Part shown: piece by piece, positions 41,964-51,110 of the stretch
How positions within the stretch are numbered: position 1 is the first letter of the stretch
Layout of the letters: every line of letters starts with the position of its first letter
NCBI GenBank assembly: GCA_023393015.1
Contig: JAEWMY010000021.1
Location: 1-57,008, forward strand
DNA length: 57,008 nucleotides
Reading direction: 5' to 3'
Source of the DNA: Spirochaetota bacterium
GTDB lineage: Bacteria > Spirochaetota > Spirochaetia > Treponematales > Treponemataceae
Made by a program: the position numbers and the translations under genes
The notes under the pieces: model-generated
Database searches by the model: none
What the model was told of the DNA's origin: nothing
The model's input: the letters and a program-made list of their open reading frames with translations, nothing else

Positions 41964-44576
41964 TCACCAGCCGAACTCGATTTGCCCCCCGGGTCGCGCG
42001 GACGCGAGGATCGCTTCCGCGTCGAACCCGGCTTCCTGCCCCGCCGAACGCGCGAGGGGAAGGAGTTGGGACGAGACGTACCAGTCGTAGTCTATCGGCG
42101 AGGCCCGGAGCGAGATCGCCTCGGGACCCCGGACGGTCATGACGTATTCCACCGTACCCCGCCTGTTCGTCCATCCGAGGGATCGGGCTACCTTTATATG
42201 CGGCGGCGTGGACGCGGTATACGAATCCGGCTCGCGCCGCAGCCTCTTCTTGAAGACGAGCTCGCCGTCAAGCTCCCCCTTGTACAGGCGTCCCGTCTCG
42301 CTTTTGAGATACGCCTCGGCCCCGGCGACGCCCTCGGTCGCGAACAGGAGGCCGAGCAGCTCCCGCTGAACCCTGCGCGCGAACGGCGTGTAGTCGCTCC
42401 GCGCCGCCTCCATCCCCTTGATCTCGACTTCGGTGGAGCCGTCGTCCAGGACGCGAAGACCCGCGTATCCCTTCGAGCGACCCCGAACCGTTCCGGGTTC
42501 GCGCCCGTTGGCGCGATCCTCGTCGCGCTCGTCGCCGCTTTCCTCGTCGCGCCCGCCGACCGCGTCCTCGGAACGAAGCCGCGGGATGTAGAACCGCCGG
42601 TACAGTTTCTCGAAGCGGATGCGCAGGAACGATTCGCGCCGGTACACCGTGGACACCCGCGCCGCGAGCTCGCCGTTGAGGCTGTCGGCGAGGTCCCCAC
42701 ACGAACCGAGCGCGTCCTCGGGAATCTCCACGAACACGGAATCGGTATCGCCGTACAGCACGCGGAAGTCCCGCGACGAAAAGAAATCGCGCGCGAAATG
42801 CAGGCACATCTTGCCGAACGAGGTAATCGCCCCGGCGAGCTCCGTTCTCGCGTACCTGCACCGAGGGGAACCGAGCACGCCGTAAAACGAGTTCATCAGG
42901 ATCTTGTACGCGTACGCGGCGTTGTCGTCGCCCCTGTCGATTGCGGCGACACGCTCGGAAAAATACTCGCCGATCAACTCGGGGAGGATCCCCGGGTCGC
43001 GAACGAAGGCCGCGCCGTTCGGCGCGATAATCGGCCCGGACAGGGCGTCGCCCGCGCCTTCGCCCGCGTGTCGCGCGCGCTCGTACGCGAGCGGGTCGAC
43101 GTTGAAGGTGCGTATGACCGACGGATAGAGACTGCGAAAGTCGAACACGGCCACGTCCCGGTAAAAACCCGCAAGGGAGTCGAGCACCGTCCCGCCAGCG
43201 GCTCCCGATACCTCGCGGGAGGAATCCGTTTCCGGCTCGAGCACCCCGCGGGCCCGCAACCCGAGGGAATACACGCATTCGAACGAGGCGACGCTTGTCC
43301 AGGCCTTGTCGATACCCGCCCCGGTCAGGGCAGCCCGCTCGACGGTAAGACGGAGAAGGCCGTTCGCCTCGAGTATGTCGAGGACGAGCTCCGAGTCGTT
43401 CAGGCAATACCGGCACAAGGCGGCCGGATCGCCGAAATACAGGCGGTCCAGTTCCTTGAGCTTGTCGGTCCCTTCCGAGGAAACGGTTTTGCCGCGTCCC
43501 AGCACGTCGCGCGCGACGGCGTCCAGCGCGTAGGAATCGTGCTGAGAGCCTCCCGACCGAACGAGCCTGAGTCCGTCAACGACTTGCCTGCCGGGAAGAA
43601 AGACCGCGGCGGAACGATCGGCGTCGCCGGAGCCGCGCTCGGCGGGGAAAAACGTCCCCGGCTCAAGCGAGCGTCCGAGGGTAAACGGCACGCCGTTGCG
43701 CGAAAACGCGGCGGCAAGCCGGGGAAAATCGAAATCAATGACGTTCCACCCCGTAATCAGGTCGGGGTCCAGTTCCCGGATCGCCGCGGAAAAGGCCAAC
43801 AAAAGGTCCCGTTCGCTCGGTACGACAATAAGGGAGGCCCTTCCGGGATCCCCGCCCGTACCGACACCGACGGACTTCCCGAAGGCGGCCTCGAGCGCCG
43901 GAACGTCGTCCCACGATCCCTGGGCGATGACGCGCCGGACGCGCGGCGCCGGCCCTCCGTAGACGCCGGACGTCACGAGGGACACGACGCGCACCGCGCC
44001 GGAGGGCTCCTCCGTCTCGATATCGAAGGAAAGCGCGACGAGGGGCGCGCGTTCCCCGTGGGCGGGCTCGATGCGGGCGTCGGGAAGCACGAGGTCCGCG
44101 CCCCGGCCGGATCGATAGACCCCGGAGAGCTTCACCCCCGCGCGGATGCCGCCGCGAACCAGGTATTCGCGCGCCGGGCGCGCGTCCCCTCCGAAAACGG
44201 CGATCCCCGCCTTCTTCGCGACGAGCGATACGCGTTCGTACGAAACCGATCCGGCGGAGTCCCGCGCGCCGTCTCGCGGCAAGACGGCCACGCACGCGCA
44301 GCCGTCGAAGGCCTCGACGCCGCCGGGAGCGGAGGAAAGTCCCAGGCCCGCTTCCGCCGCGAGATCGCGAAGCCTCGGAAATTCGGACTCGCGGACAAAG
44401 AGCTCGTGGGGAGGAGACGGAACGGCAGCCGCGAAACTGCGCCCGTCGGAAAGACGGCCGAGGACGTTGACGCGACGCCTGCGCGGGTCGGGATAGCAGT
44501 GGACGATAAAGCCTCCCGCCGCGTCCAACCGTCCGGCGGAAGCCGTATCTCCGGGAACGTCAGGAATCCCGGGCAA
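41964..44576 (-). CDS. polB: Family B DNA polymerase (Pol II-like)
   Basis: The 870-residue enzyme has intact 3'-5' exonuclease motifs (Exo I SFDIETEEP, Exo II LITGWNVIDFDFPRLA, Exo III YCLNDSELVLD) and polymerase motifs A (AVFDFRSLYPSVIRTF), B (KILMNSFYGVLGSPRCRY) and C (YGDTDSVFVE). It fits bacterial DNA polymerase II, usually used in damage-tolerant or restart synthesis. A charged Asp/Glu/Arg-rich insert (about 660-685) follows motif C. The start appears to be TTG at 44576, inside the 3' end of the HAD gene (17-base overlap). No better start was found. Confidence 0.92.
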   Translation of the reverse strand: MPGIPDVPGDTASAGRLDAAGGFIVHCYPDPRRRRVNVLGRLSDGRSFAAAVPSPPHELFVRESEFPRLRDLAAEAGLGLSSAPGGVEAFDGCACVAVLPRDGARDSAGSVSYERVSLVAKKAGIAVFGGDARPAREYLVRGGIRAGVKLSGVYRSGRGADLVLPDARIEPAHGERAPLVALSFDIETEEPSGAVRVVSLVTSGVYGGPAPRVRRVIAQGSWDDVPALEAAFGKSVGVGTGGDPGRASLIVVPSERDLLLAFSAAIRELDPDLITGWNVIDFDFPRLAAAFSRNGVPFTLGRSLEPGTFFPAERGSGDADRSAAVFLPGRQVVDGLRLVRSGGSQHDSYALDAVARDVLGRGKTVSSEGTDKLKELDRLYFGDPAALCRYCLNDSELVLDILEANGLLRLTVERAALTGAGIDKAWTSVASFECVYSLGLRARGVLEPETDSSREVSGAAGGTVLDSLAGFYRDVAVFDFRSLYPSVIRTFNVDPLAYERARHAGEGAGDALSGPIIAPNGAAFVRDPGILPELIGEYFSERVAAIDRGDDNAAYAYKILMNSFYGVLGSPRCRYARTELAGAITSFGKMCLHFARDFFSSRDFRVLYGDTDSVFVEIPEDALGSCGDLADSLNGELAARVSTVYRRESFLRIRFEKLYRRFYIPRLRSEDAVGGRDEESGDERDEDRANGREPGTVRGRSKGYAGLRVLDDGSTEVEIKGMEAARSDYTPFARRVQRELLGLLFATEGVAGAEAYLKSETGRLYKGELDGELVFKKRLRREPDSYTASTPPHIKVARSLGWTNRRGTVEYVMTVRGPEAISLRASPIDYDWYVSSQLLPLARSAGQEAGFDAEAILASARPGGQIEFGW

Positions 44577-45420
44577 AGTCCCGAACCTGCTCGAGGTGGA
44601 ATTCGACCAAGTCGCCCACCACCGCCATGCGGTCGACGATGCGCTTGACGAGCCGGTCGAGCTCGTGTCCTTCGGAGTAGTCGGCCGGCGCGACGAAATC
44701 GACCCGCTTGTTCAGCAAGAGTTCCTCTACCTTGTGCTTGAGGCCCTTGCCGTACACGGCGACGGAATGCCCGCCGTTCGCCTTTACGAGCTTCATGCAG
44801 GGGACGTCGGTAAGGCCGTCGCCGATATACACCATGTTGCGGAACGGAACGGGCCGTTCCTCCTCGGGAACGTACCGGTTAAGCGCAACGTCGTCGGTGC
44901 CGTCGAGAACGCCCTTGTTGATGCGGAAGAGAAACTGGGTCTTCGTCGTATAGTTGACCGAAACGAGCGGCCAGTCCGCGGCCCCGTTCGCGTCGTAATG
45001 GAATTCGCACGCGTACACCCGCCGGAAACGGTCCGCGACCGAAGAGCCCTCGATGATTTCCCGGAGTCCGGAGGAGATGATGTAATGCTCGATGTCTATC
45101 CCGCGTTCCTGGCCGTACGCGGTAATCCGCTCGAACCAGTTCGCGACGCCCGGGAAAAAATCTATGTCGCGTCCGAGGGAAACGAAGCTTTCCCTCCGGA
45201 TGGGCAAGTCCGCCTCGCGCGCCTTCCGGAGCATGAGGTACATGTACGCGAGAATGCGGTCCATCCCCGCCTTCGCGAGGCGCTCGGTCTCGCTCCAGAA
45301 AACGTCGGAGGAAATCCCCAACCCGGGGATAAAGCTGTATTCCTGCATGTCCCGCGTGCACAGGGTCTTGTCGAAGTCGTACATGATCGCGGCGACCGGC
45401 CGCGCGCCTTTTCGTTTCAT
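44560..45420 (-). CDS. HAD-superfamily phosphatase
   Basis: The 286-residue cytoplasmic protein has the four HAD motifs: YDFDKTLCT (nucleophile and acid Asp), YIISSGLREII (Ser), a Lys in TTKTQFLFRINKG, and VYIGDGLTDVPCMKL (metal Asp). The helical cap lies between motifs I and II. It resembles haloacid-dehalogenase-like phosphatases of the SerB/DUF705 kind; the substrate is not readable. The ATG at 45420 has GGAGGG just before it; an open extension to 45522 would cross the divergent promoter. The downstream polB gene starts within its last codons. Confidence 0.85.
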   Translation of the reverse strand: MKRKGARPVAAIMYDFDKTLCTRDMQEYSFIPGLGISSDVFWSETERLAKAGMDRILAYMYLMLRKAREADLPIRRESFVSLGRDIDFFPGVANWFERITAYGQERGIDIEHYIISSGLREIIEGSSVADRFRRVYACEFHYDANGAADWPLVSVNYTTKTQFLFRINKGVLDGTDDVALNRYVPEEERPVPFRNMVYIGDGLTDVPCMKLVKANGGHSVAVYGKGLKHKVEELLLNKRVDFVAPADYSEGHELDRLVKRIVDRMAVVGDLVEFHLEQVRDFARDS

Positions 45421-45485
45421 GTTCCCTCCGCGTCGAGGATACGACGATACCCGCGTATATGCAAGAACCGCCTGCCGCTGACGCG

Positions 45486-45514
45486 TTGGCATCGCGGCCC
45501 GCGCGCGGTATACT
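45486..45514 (+). promoter_or_regulatory. Promoter of the second SpoU gene, apparently leaderless
   Basis: TTGGCA (45486-45491), 17 bases, TATACT (45509-45514), then six bases to the ATG at 45521. No Shine-Dalgarno is present. Confidence 0.72.
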
Positions 45515-45520
45515 GCCCTC

Positions 45521-46375
45521 ATGCACGAACGCGGAAAAGACCGCTCGGCGTTGACGACGCGGAACGACGTATTTCAGGTACTTCAGGCGCTCAAGACAAA
45601 CCGCCAGAAAAGATCGGAACTCGCAGAGTCCTTCGTGGAGGGGATCGAGTCGATAAAGCAGGCAGAAAGCGCGGGATGTCCCGTAACGAGAATCCTCTTC
45701 GCCGATTACTCGGGCCTTTCGGGCTGGGCCAGGGATTTTCTGGCGCGCCACGGCGACGCCGCCCTCCTCGAACTCAGGAACGGGCTGTACGCGGAGCTCG
45801 CCGACAGGGACGAGCCGTCTGAACTCATGATCACCGTTTCCAGTCCGCGTCTGTCGCTTTCGGACGTCAGCCTTCCGGACAATCCGCTCGTTTTGGTGTT
45901 CGACAGGCCGAGCGACCGGGGAAACCTCGGGTCGGTCATCCGCTCGGCAAACGCCTTCGGCGCGGATCTCGTCGTCATCAACGGACACGGAGTCGACGCG
46001 CGCGACCCGAAGGTGATCCGGTCCAGCCTCGGAGCGGTATTCCACACGCCCGTCATTCAGGCGGAGTCCCTCGAGGAACTCTCGGGCCTTTTCTCGGTAC
46101 TCAAGCGAAAATGCAGTCTTACGGTCGTCGGAACGGATTCGTCGGGCGCGACGCCGCTTCACGAGGCGGGACTGGCGCGTCCGCTCGCGGTCGTCATCGG
46201 AAACGAGGCGAAGGGCATGAGCGTCCGGCTGAAGGAACTCGTCGACGTCATGGTATCGATTCCGATGACGGGCAAAGTCAATTCGCTCAACGTTGCCTGC
46301 GCCGCCACCGCCATCCTGTGGCACGTCACCTCGCCGTGCCCGCCGCGGGTCGGCTCGGTCGTGTCGATCCCATGA
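45521..46375 (+). CDS. TrmH/SpoU-family RNA methyltransferase (RlmB-like)
   Basis: The 284-residue protein has an N-terminal substrate-binding domain (about 15-105, VFQVLQALKTNRQKRSELAE and SFVEGIESIKQA) and the knotted SPOUT domain with motif 1 DRGNLGSVIRSANAFGADLV, motif 2 VVIGNEAKGMSVRLKEL and motif 3 IPMTGKVNSLNVACAATAIL. The layout fits 23S rRNA ribose methylation, as in RlmB or thiostrepton-resistance-like enzymes. It ends one base before the convergent FecR-type gene. It is distinct from the SpoU protein at 30264, which has a different N-terminus. Confidence 0.88.
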   Translation: MHERGKDRSALTTRNDVFQVLQALKTNRQKRSELAESFVEGIESIKQAESAGCPVTRILFADYSGLSGWARDFLARHGDAALLELRNGLYAELADRDEPSELMITVSSPRLSLSDVSLPDNPLVLVFDRPSDRGNLGSVIRSANAFGADLVVINGHGVDARDPKVIRSSLGAVFHTPVIQAESLEELSGLFSVLKRKCSLTVVGTDSSGATPLHEAGLARPLAVVIGNEAKGMSVRLKELVDVMVSIPMTGKVNSLNVACAATAILWHVTSPCPPRVGSVVSIP

Positions 46376-48427
46376 TCACCTCGGGGCGATAAACGCCGCC
46401 CGACCGTCGGAAAGGGGCGCCACGAGCCTGTCGCCGTTAAAGGCCACGCCGGAGAAAAGCGCGCCCGGCACGGGCCGCTCGCCGACGCGCGTCGCGTCCG
46501 TCCGCGAGAAGCCGTAGACCTTTCCTGACGAATGGGCGCACCACACCGCTCCGGATGACGCGACTACCGGCGATAGCACGCCGGAAACCGGATCGATAAC
46601 GGAAGTCCCGCTGGCGAGGGAGAGCGCGTACAGCGTGTCGCGCGCTACGACGAAGGCGATATCCCGCGAAACGGCAATGTCGGCGTATACCTCGTGGCTT
46701 CTTTCCGCGGAGAGCTTTTTTTGCCATTTGACCGCGAAATCCTTCAGGTCGACCGCGGTCACGGTTCCCTTCCTGTCGCCGAACACGGCCAGATCGCCCG
46801 CGAGGGCGACACTCGTCGCGACGGGTTGCGCCGCGCCGGTCGGAACCTTCCGCTTGACCGACAGCGAGGGAATATCGATCTCGACGAAAACCCCCGAACG
46901 CGAAACCGCGTAGAGGAAGCTCCCGCGACAGGAGGGAGTCGTCTCGGTACCGTCGGGTATCGCGACGGTCCCGGCGGCCGTACCGTCGGACGCGGCAAAG
47001 GCGGATACCCCCGATCCTGTTCCGAGGAACAGCGTGGCGCCCGAGATCGCGGGACGACGGCCGAACAGGGCCGAGGACGAGGCGTCAAGGGGCATCGACC
47101 ACAGTCGCTTTCCCGAAAGCGCGTCGAACACCGCGAGCGCCTTGTCTCCGGCGTACGCCGCGTACTTGCCGGCGAGAACGGGCGCGCTGTTGACGTTCGG
47201 CCCGTTTCCGGTATCGGCCGTCCACACAACCTTGCCCTTTTCGTCAAGGCACGAAAGAACGGCGGACTCGTCGCTTACGAGCGTTTTACCCGAACCGTCC
47301 GCGACGGCGAATTTGATTTTCTTTCCGGTGGCGGGAACGACGAAGGTCTCGAACGGATCGGTCTCCGTCACGGAAGGCTTCGCCTTCTCCGTCGCAGTTC
47401 CGCCCGTCGCGGAGACCGCGGGGGACGGCGAGCCGGACGCCTTCAGGACTACCGTCCTGACAAGTTCGCTTCCCCCTTCCATTACAAAGACTTCCTCGTA
47501 AGGCTCGAAACCCTCCTCGCGAACGGCGAGTCGCACGCTTTCACCCCTGTTGAACAGGGCGTTGAATTTCCCGCGCGACACGGCGGTTCCGTTTACCGAC
47601 ACCTCGGCGGTCTCGGGCGTGGCGGTCACGTACAACACGGGAAGCGATATCGATATCCCCTCGCCGCCCGTTTCTCCGTCGGCGCCGTCGTCTCCGGGCA
47701 GATCCCGGATCTCCAGGGTCGGCGCGAGCGAGAACTCGCGCTTCGTATCCTCCGCGATCGGCAGGGGCGCCGCAATTTCCGCGAGGGGCTTACCGTCGCC
47801 CTCGGGGCGAACGACGCTTTCGAATCCCGCCTCGACGACAAGCGTGTCGGAGGAGGCGGCGGGGTCGGCGGCGGGGTCGGCGGTACCCGGAGCGAGCGCC
47901 ACGCGTCCCGATTCGACCGCCACCTTGGTTTTCTTGCCTTCCTCGTGGGAAACGAGAAACACGGTCCCGCGGACGCCGCACACGAGCGTGCTGGTGCGTA
48001 TTATGAACGAGTCGTCGCCGGAAAGCTTGCGAACCTTGCAAATGACGGTTCCGGCGCCGAGCAAAAGCTCGCTTTTCGTCACGCCCGCGTCCCGCGAAAG
48101 ACGCGAAACGTCGAGACTCGTGTCCGCGGACACGTGAACGCTGCCGAAACGGCCGAACTGTATCTCGCAAGTCGAGTCGGCCCCCGTCGTCACGACATCC
48201 CCTTCGACGACGCGGTCTCCCACGTCGATCGCCTTGGACTCTCCGTTCGAACCGACGGCTACCTCGCCCGTGAGGAACGTGACCGTGCCGGTAAAGGATT
48301 CCGATTCGGCTTCGCCGCCCGAGTCGACCCGGGTCGCCGTTTCGCCGGACTTCCTCGCGCACGCCCCGCCGGCAAGCGTTACGCAAGCGACAGCCAGAAA
48401 AATGATACCCGCGCGAAAGCCTTTCAT
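46376..48427 (-). CDS. FecR-PEGA-PQQ-propeller lipoprotein
   Basis: The 683-residue protein has a lipoprotein signal (TLAGGAC). A FecR domain follows (about 45-175, VTFLTGEVAVGSNGESKAID and VRGTVFLVSHEEGKKTKVAV), then a PEGA-type beta domain (about 265-335, VYVTATPETAEVSVNG-like and LAVREEGFEPYEE) and a PQQ/WD-like beta-propeller (about 370-683, with repeated units such as AVFDALSGKRLWSMPL and YALSLASG). It should sit on the periplasmic or outer face of a membrane as a sensor or scaffold. No transmembrane anti-sigma part is present, unlike classic FecR. AAGGAG supports the start. A 12-bp repeat (GCGGGGTCGGCG) encodes ADPAADPA. Confidence 0.78.
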   Translation of the reverse strand: MKGFRAGIIFLAVACVTLAGGACARKSGETATRVDSGGEAESESFTGTVTFLTGEVAVGSNGESKAIDVGDRVVEGDVVTTGADSTCEIQFGRFGSVHVSADTSLDVSRLSRDAGVTKSELLLGAGTVICKVRKLSGDDSFIIRTSTLVCGVRGTVFLVSHEEGKKTKVAVESGRVALAPGTADPAADPAASSDTLVVEAGFESVVRPEGDGKPLAEIAAPLPIAEDTKREFSLAPTLEIRDLPGDDGADGETGGEGISISLPVLYVTATPETAEVSVNGTAVSRGKFNALFNRGESVRLAVREEGFEPYEEVFVMEGGSELVRTVVLKASGSPSPAVSATGGTATEKAKPSVTETDPFETFVVPATGKKIKFAVADGSGKTLVSDESAVLSCLDEKGKVVWTADTGNGPNVNSAPVLAGKYAAYAGDKALAVFDALSGKRLWSMPLDASSSALFGRRPAISGATLFLGTGSGVSAFAASDGTAAGTVAIPDGTETTPSCRGSFLYAVSRSGVFVEIDIPSLSVKRKVPTGAAQPVATSVALAGDLAVFGDRKGTVTAVDLKDFAVKWQKKLSAERSHEVYADIAVSRDIAFVVARDTLYALSLASGTSVIDPVSGVLSPVVASSGAVWCAHSSGKVYGFSRTDATRVGERPVPGALFSGVAFNGDRLVAPLSDGRAAFIAPR

Positions 48428-48541
48428 ACGAATCTCCTTCTCGTCGTGACGGGGTCAGTGTACCACAAGACGGGGGGATTTTCCGGCGGTACGGCATTAT
48501 CATCCCGCCGCGCCCGTGTTATAGTGCCGTAAAGGACTATC

Positions 48542-49138
48542 ATGGTAGAACTCACGCTTGTTGCCCTCGGTCTTTCGATGGACGCGTTCGCGGTTTCCGT
48601 ATCCGCGGCGGCTTGCACTAAAATCCTCCACAAACGCCATATGATCCGCGCGGCGGCGGCTTTCGGATTCTTTCAATTCCTGATGCCGGTCGTCGGCTGG
48701 CTCGCGGGATCGACCCTCGCGGGAACCATCGCGTCCGTCGACCACTGGATCGCCTTCGGCATCCTCGCCTTCGTGGGCGGAAAGATGGCGGTCGAGGCGA
48801 TACGCGAGTTTCGCGAGGACCCTTCGGGCGACGCGTGTCCTACGGGCGAAGAAGCCGCCAAACGGGATCTCTCGAGCAAGCGCGTCACGCTCGCTCTCGC
48901 GGTCGCCACGAGCGTCGACGCCCTCGCCGTCGGCGTGAGCTTTTCAGTAATCGGCAAGCCCGCCGTATCCCCCGCGATCGTTATCGGAACCGTCACGCTC
49001 GCGGTTTGCCTGGTCGGCTTCGCTATCGGTAGGCGCGCGGGACTGACGCTCGGTCGCTACGCCGAGATCGCCGGGGGCATCATGCTCGTGGCCATCGGGG
49101 CAAAGATACTCTGCGAGCATCTCGCCTGCGGCCTCTAA
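48542..49138 (+). CDS. mntP: Manganese efflux pump MntP
   Basis: The 198-residue protein has six TM helices and the two family repeats, each with an Asp in the membrane: LGLSMDAFAVSVSAAACTK in the first half and VATSVDALAVGVSFSVIGK in the second. MntP exports Mn2+ and protects against excess. AAAGGA precedes the ATG. TATAGT (48520-48525) is a likely -10. No yybP-ykoY riboswitch is apparent in the ~110-base upstream gap. The last four bases overlap the convergent oppF gene. Confidence 0.92.
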   Translation: MVELTLVALGLSMDAFAVSVSAAACTKILHKRHMIRAAAAFGFFQFLMPVVGWLAGSTLAGTIASVDHWIAFGILAFVGGKMAVEAIREFREDPSGDACPTGEEAAKRDLSSKRVTLALAVATSVDALAVGVSFSVIGKPAVSPAIVIGTVTLAVCLVGFAIGRRAGLTLGRYAEIAGGIMLVAIGAKILCEHLACGL

Positions 49139-50088
49139 CGTCGGGAGAAATGGCACCTCACCCGGTGTCCCGCGGAGACCTCCCGGTATTCCGGCCGCTC
49201 GGAGCGACAGCGCTCCGCGGCGAGCGGGCACCGGCCGGCGAAGGCGCATCCCGACGACTCGGCGTCGGGCCGCGCCACCTCTCCCGCGATACCGCCCGCG
49301 TCGGCCGTCACGCTCGAATACAGAAGCTTCGTGTACGGATGCGCCGCCTCGCGATAGAGATCGCGGGCCGGAGCCTCTTCCATCATCTCTCCCCGGTACA
49401 TGACCCCGATACGATCGCAAAACCAGCCCGAAACCTTCAGGTCGTGCGCGATGAAGAGCATCGAAAGCCCGCGACGCTCCCGGACGTCGAGAAGCAGGTT
49501 GAGAATCTGTCCCTGAATCGAAACGTCGAGCGCCGACACGACCTCGTCGCACACGAGAAGGTCGGGATTCATGACGAGACCGCGCGCGATTGAAATGCGT
49601 TGGCGCTGGCCGCCGGAAAAATCGGCGGGCCTTCGGTCAAGGTCGCCCGCGGAAAGCCCGACCTCTTCCATTATGGCGGCGGCGCGCTCGCGAGCGGCCC
49701 GCTTGCCCGGCCAGGAAGGCGACCAGCGCATGGCCGCGGTCAGGATCTCGAACACGCTCATCCTCGGATTCAGCGAACGCGAGGGATCCTGGAAGACGTA
49801 CTTGACCTTCTCGCGGTAGGCGCGAAGCCCCGCGCGATCCAGGGCGCGGACGTCGGTCTTCCCGTCGTCGAAGAGTATCCTTCCCTCGTCCGGTTCGTAC
49901 ATCCGCACCAGAAGGCGCGCGGTCGTCGTCTTGCCGCAGCCAGACTCTCCGACGAGGCCGTAGGTCTCGCCCTTGCCGATGGAGAACGACACGTCGTTGA
50001 CGGCGTACACGAATTTTCCGAAGCGGGCGAAAAACCCCGCTTCGAGGTTAAAGCGTTTTTTCAGGCCGACGACCTCTATCGCGTTCAT
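49135..50088 (-). CDS. oppF: Oligopeptide ABC transporter ATP-binding protein OppF-type
   Basis: The 317-residue ATPase energises the Opp/Dpp-type importer. It has Walker A LVGESGCGKTTTARLL, Q-loop FQDPSRSLNPRMSV, signature FSGGQRQRISIARGLV, Walker B LLVCDEVVSALDVS and the H-loop FIAHDLKV. The C-terminal oligopeptide-transporter extension with an FeS-like Cys cluster is present (CAFAGRCPLAAERC ... C). The ATG at 50088 overlaps the oppD stop (ATGA). It is the last gene of the unit. Confidence 0.92.
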   Translation of the reverse strand: MNAIEVVGLKKRFNLEAGFFARFGKFVYAVNDVSFSIGKGETYGLVGESGCGKTTTARLLVRMYEPDEGRILFDDGKTDVRALDRAGLRAYREKVKYVFQDPSRSLNPRMSVFEILTAAMRWSPSWPGKRAARERAAAIMEEVGLSAGDLDRRPADFSGGQRQRISIARGLVMNPDLLVCDEVVSALDVSIQGQILNLLLDVRERRGLSMLFIAHDLKVSGWFCDRIGVMYRGEMMEEAPARDLYREAAHPYTKLLYSSVTADAGGIAGEVARPDAESSGCAFAGRCPLAAERCRSERPEYREVSAGHRVRCHFSRR

Positions 50089-51110
50089 GTTTCGGCCTCC
50101 GGTTCGAGGATACAGCGATACTCGCGGCTCGATCCCGCGTCGGCCGCCGCGGCTTCGGCGGCGAGAAGCGTCATCTCCGGGATCGCGGCGGCACACGCGG
50201 CAACCGCCCGCGGGCAACGCGGCGCGAACGGACATCCCGGCTCGTGCCGCGTCGGATCGGGCACGCGTCCGGGAATCGAAAGCAGCCTGCCGTCCGAGCA
50301 ATGCGCGCCGAACCTCGGGGCGGCGGCAAGGAGCGCGCGCGTATACGGATGCGCCGGCGACTCTAGCACGGCGCGTGCCGGGCCCGATTCCATCGCGAGC
50401 CCTCCGTACATGACGAGCAGGCGATCCGCGACGCCCGCGACGAGGTCGATATTGTGGCTGATAAAGATGACGGCGATCCCGCGCTTGTCCCGAATCCCTT
50501 TCAGGAGCGCGACGATCTGGGCCTGTATGGTGACGTCGAGCGCCGTCGTCGGCTCGTCCGCGATAAGGAGATCGCAACCCTGCGCGAGCGCGAGCGCGAT
50601 CCCGATTCGCTGGAGCTGACCGCCCGAGAACTGGTGCGGATAGTTCGCGAGGCGGCGGTCCGCGTCGTCCAGCCCGACGTCCTCGAGAAGCCCGGCGGCG
50701 CGACGGTCCGCGTCACGACGGGAAATCTTCGGGTCGGCGTTCCTGAGCGTCTCGAAAAAGGCGCCCCCGACGGTTTGAAGGGGATCGTACGAACGGCCGG
50801 GCTCCTGAAAGATCATGCCGATCCTCTTGCCGCGATACGCGCGCAGGTCCCCGCCGGAAAGGCCGAGGAGTTCGCGGCCCTCGAACAGGACCGATCCCGA
50901 CACGATCGCGTGCGGCGGAAGGAGGGAGGGTATCGCCGAGGTCGTCACGCTCTTGCCCGAGCCGCTCTCGCCGACGACGCCGAGAATCTCCCCGCGCGAA
51001 AGCGAGAAGGAAACGCCGCGCGCCGCGCGCACGAAGGCCGCCGTGCCGCTATTCGAAAGAGGGAAGGAAACGCGGAGGTCGCGAATCTCGAGAAACGCGG
51101 GCCTATCCAT
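50085..51110 (-). CDS. oppD: Oligopeptide ABC transporter ATP-binding protein OppD-type
   Basis: The 341-residue protein is the second ATPase of the importer. Motifs are Walker A VVGESGSGKSVTTSAI, Q-loop FQEPGRSYDPLQTV, signature FSGGQLQRIGIALAL, Walker B LLIADEPTTALDVT and the H-loop FISHNIDL. A C-terminal Cys cluster follows (GCPFAPRCPRAVAAC). Its start overlaps the last eight bases of oppC. Confidence 0.92.
   Translation of the reverse strand: MDRPAFLEIRDLRVSFPLSNSGTAAFVRAARGVSFSLSRGEILGVVGESGSGKSVTTSAIPSLLPPHAIVSGSVLFEGRELLGLSGGDLRAYRGKRIGMIFQEPGRSYDPLQTVGGAFFETLRNADPKISRRDADRRAAGLLEDVGLDDADRRLANYPHQFSGGQLQRIGIALALAQGCDLLIADEPTTALDVTIQAQIVALLKGIRDKRGIAVIFISHNIDLVAGVADRLLVMYGGLAMESGPARAVLESPAHPYTRALLAAAPRFGAHCSDGRLLSIPGRVPDPTRHEPGCPFAPRCPRAVAACAAAIPEMTLLAAEAAAADAGSSREYRCILEPEAET

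Noticed and set aside
48428..48541. yybP-ykoY manganese riboswitch before mntP
   Set aside because: The gap is only about 110 bases and holds a -10 close to the gene; no riboswitch core was recognised.
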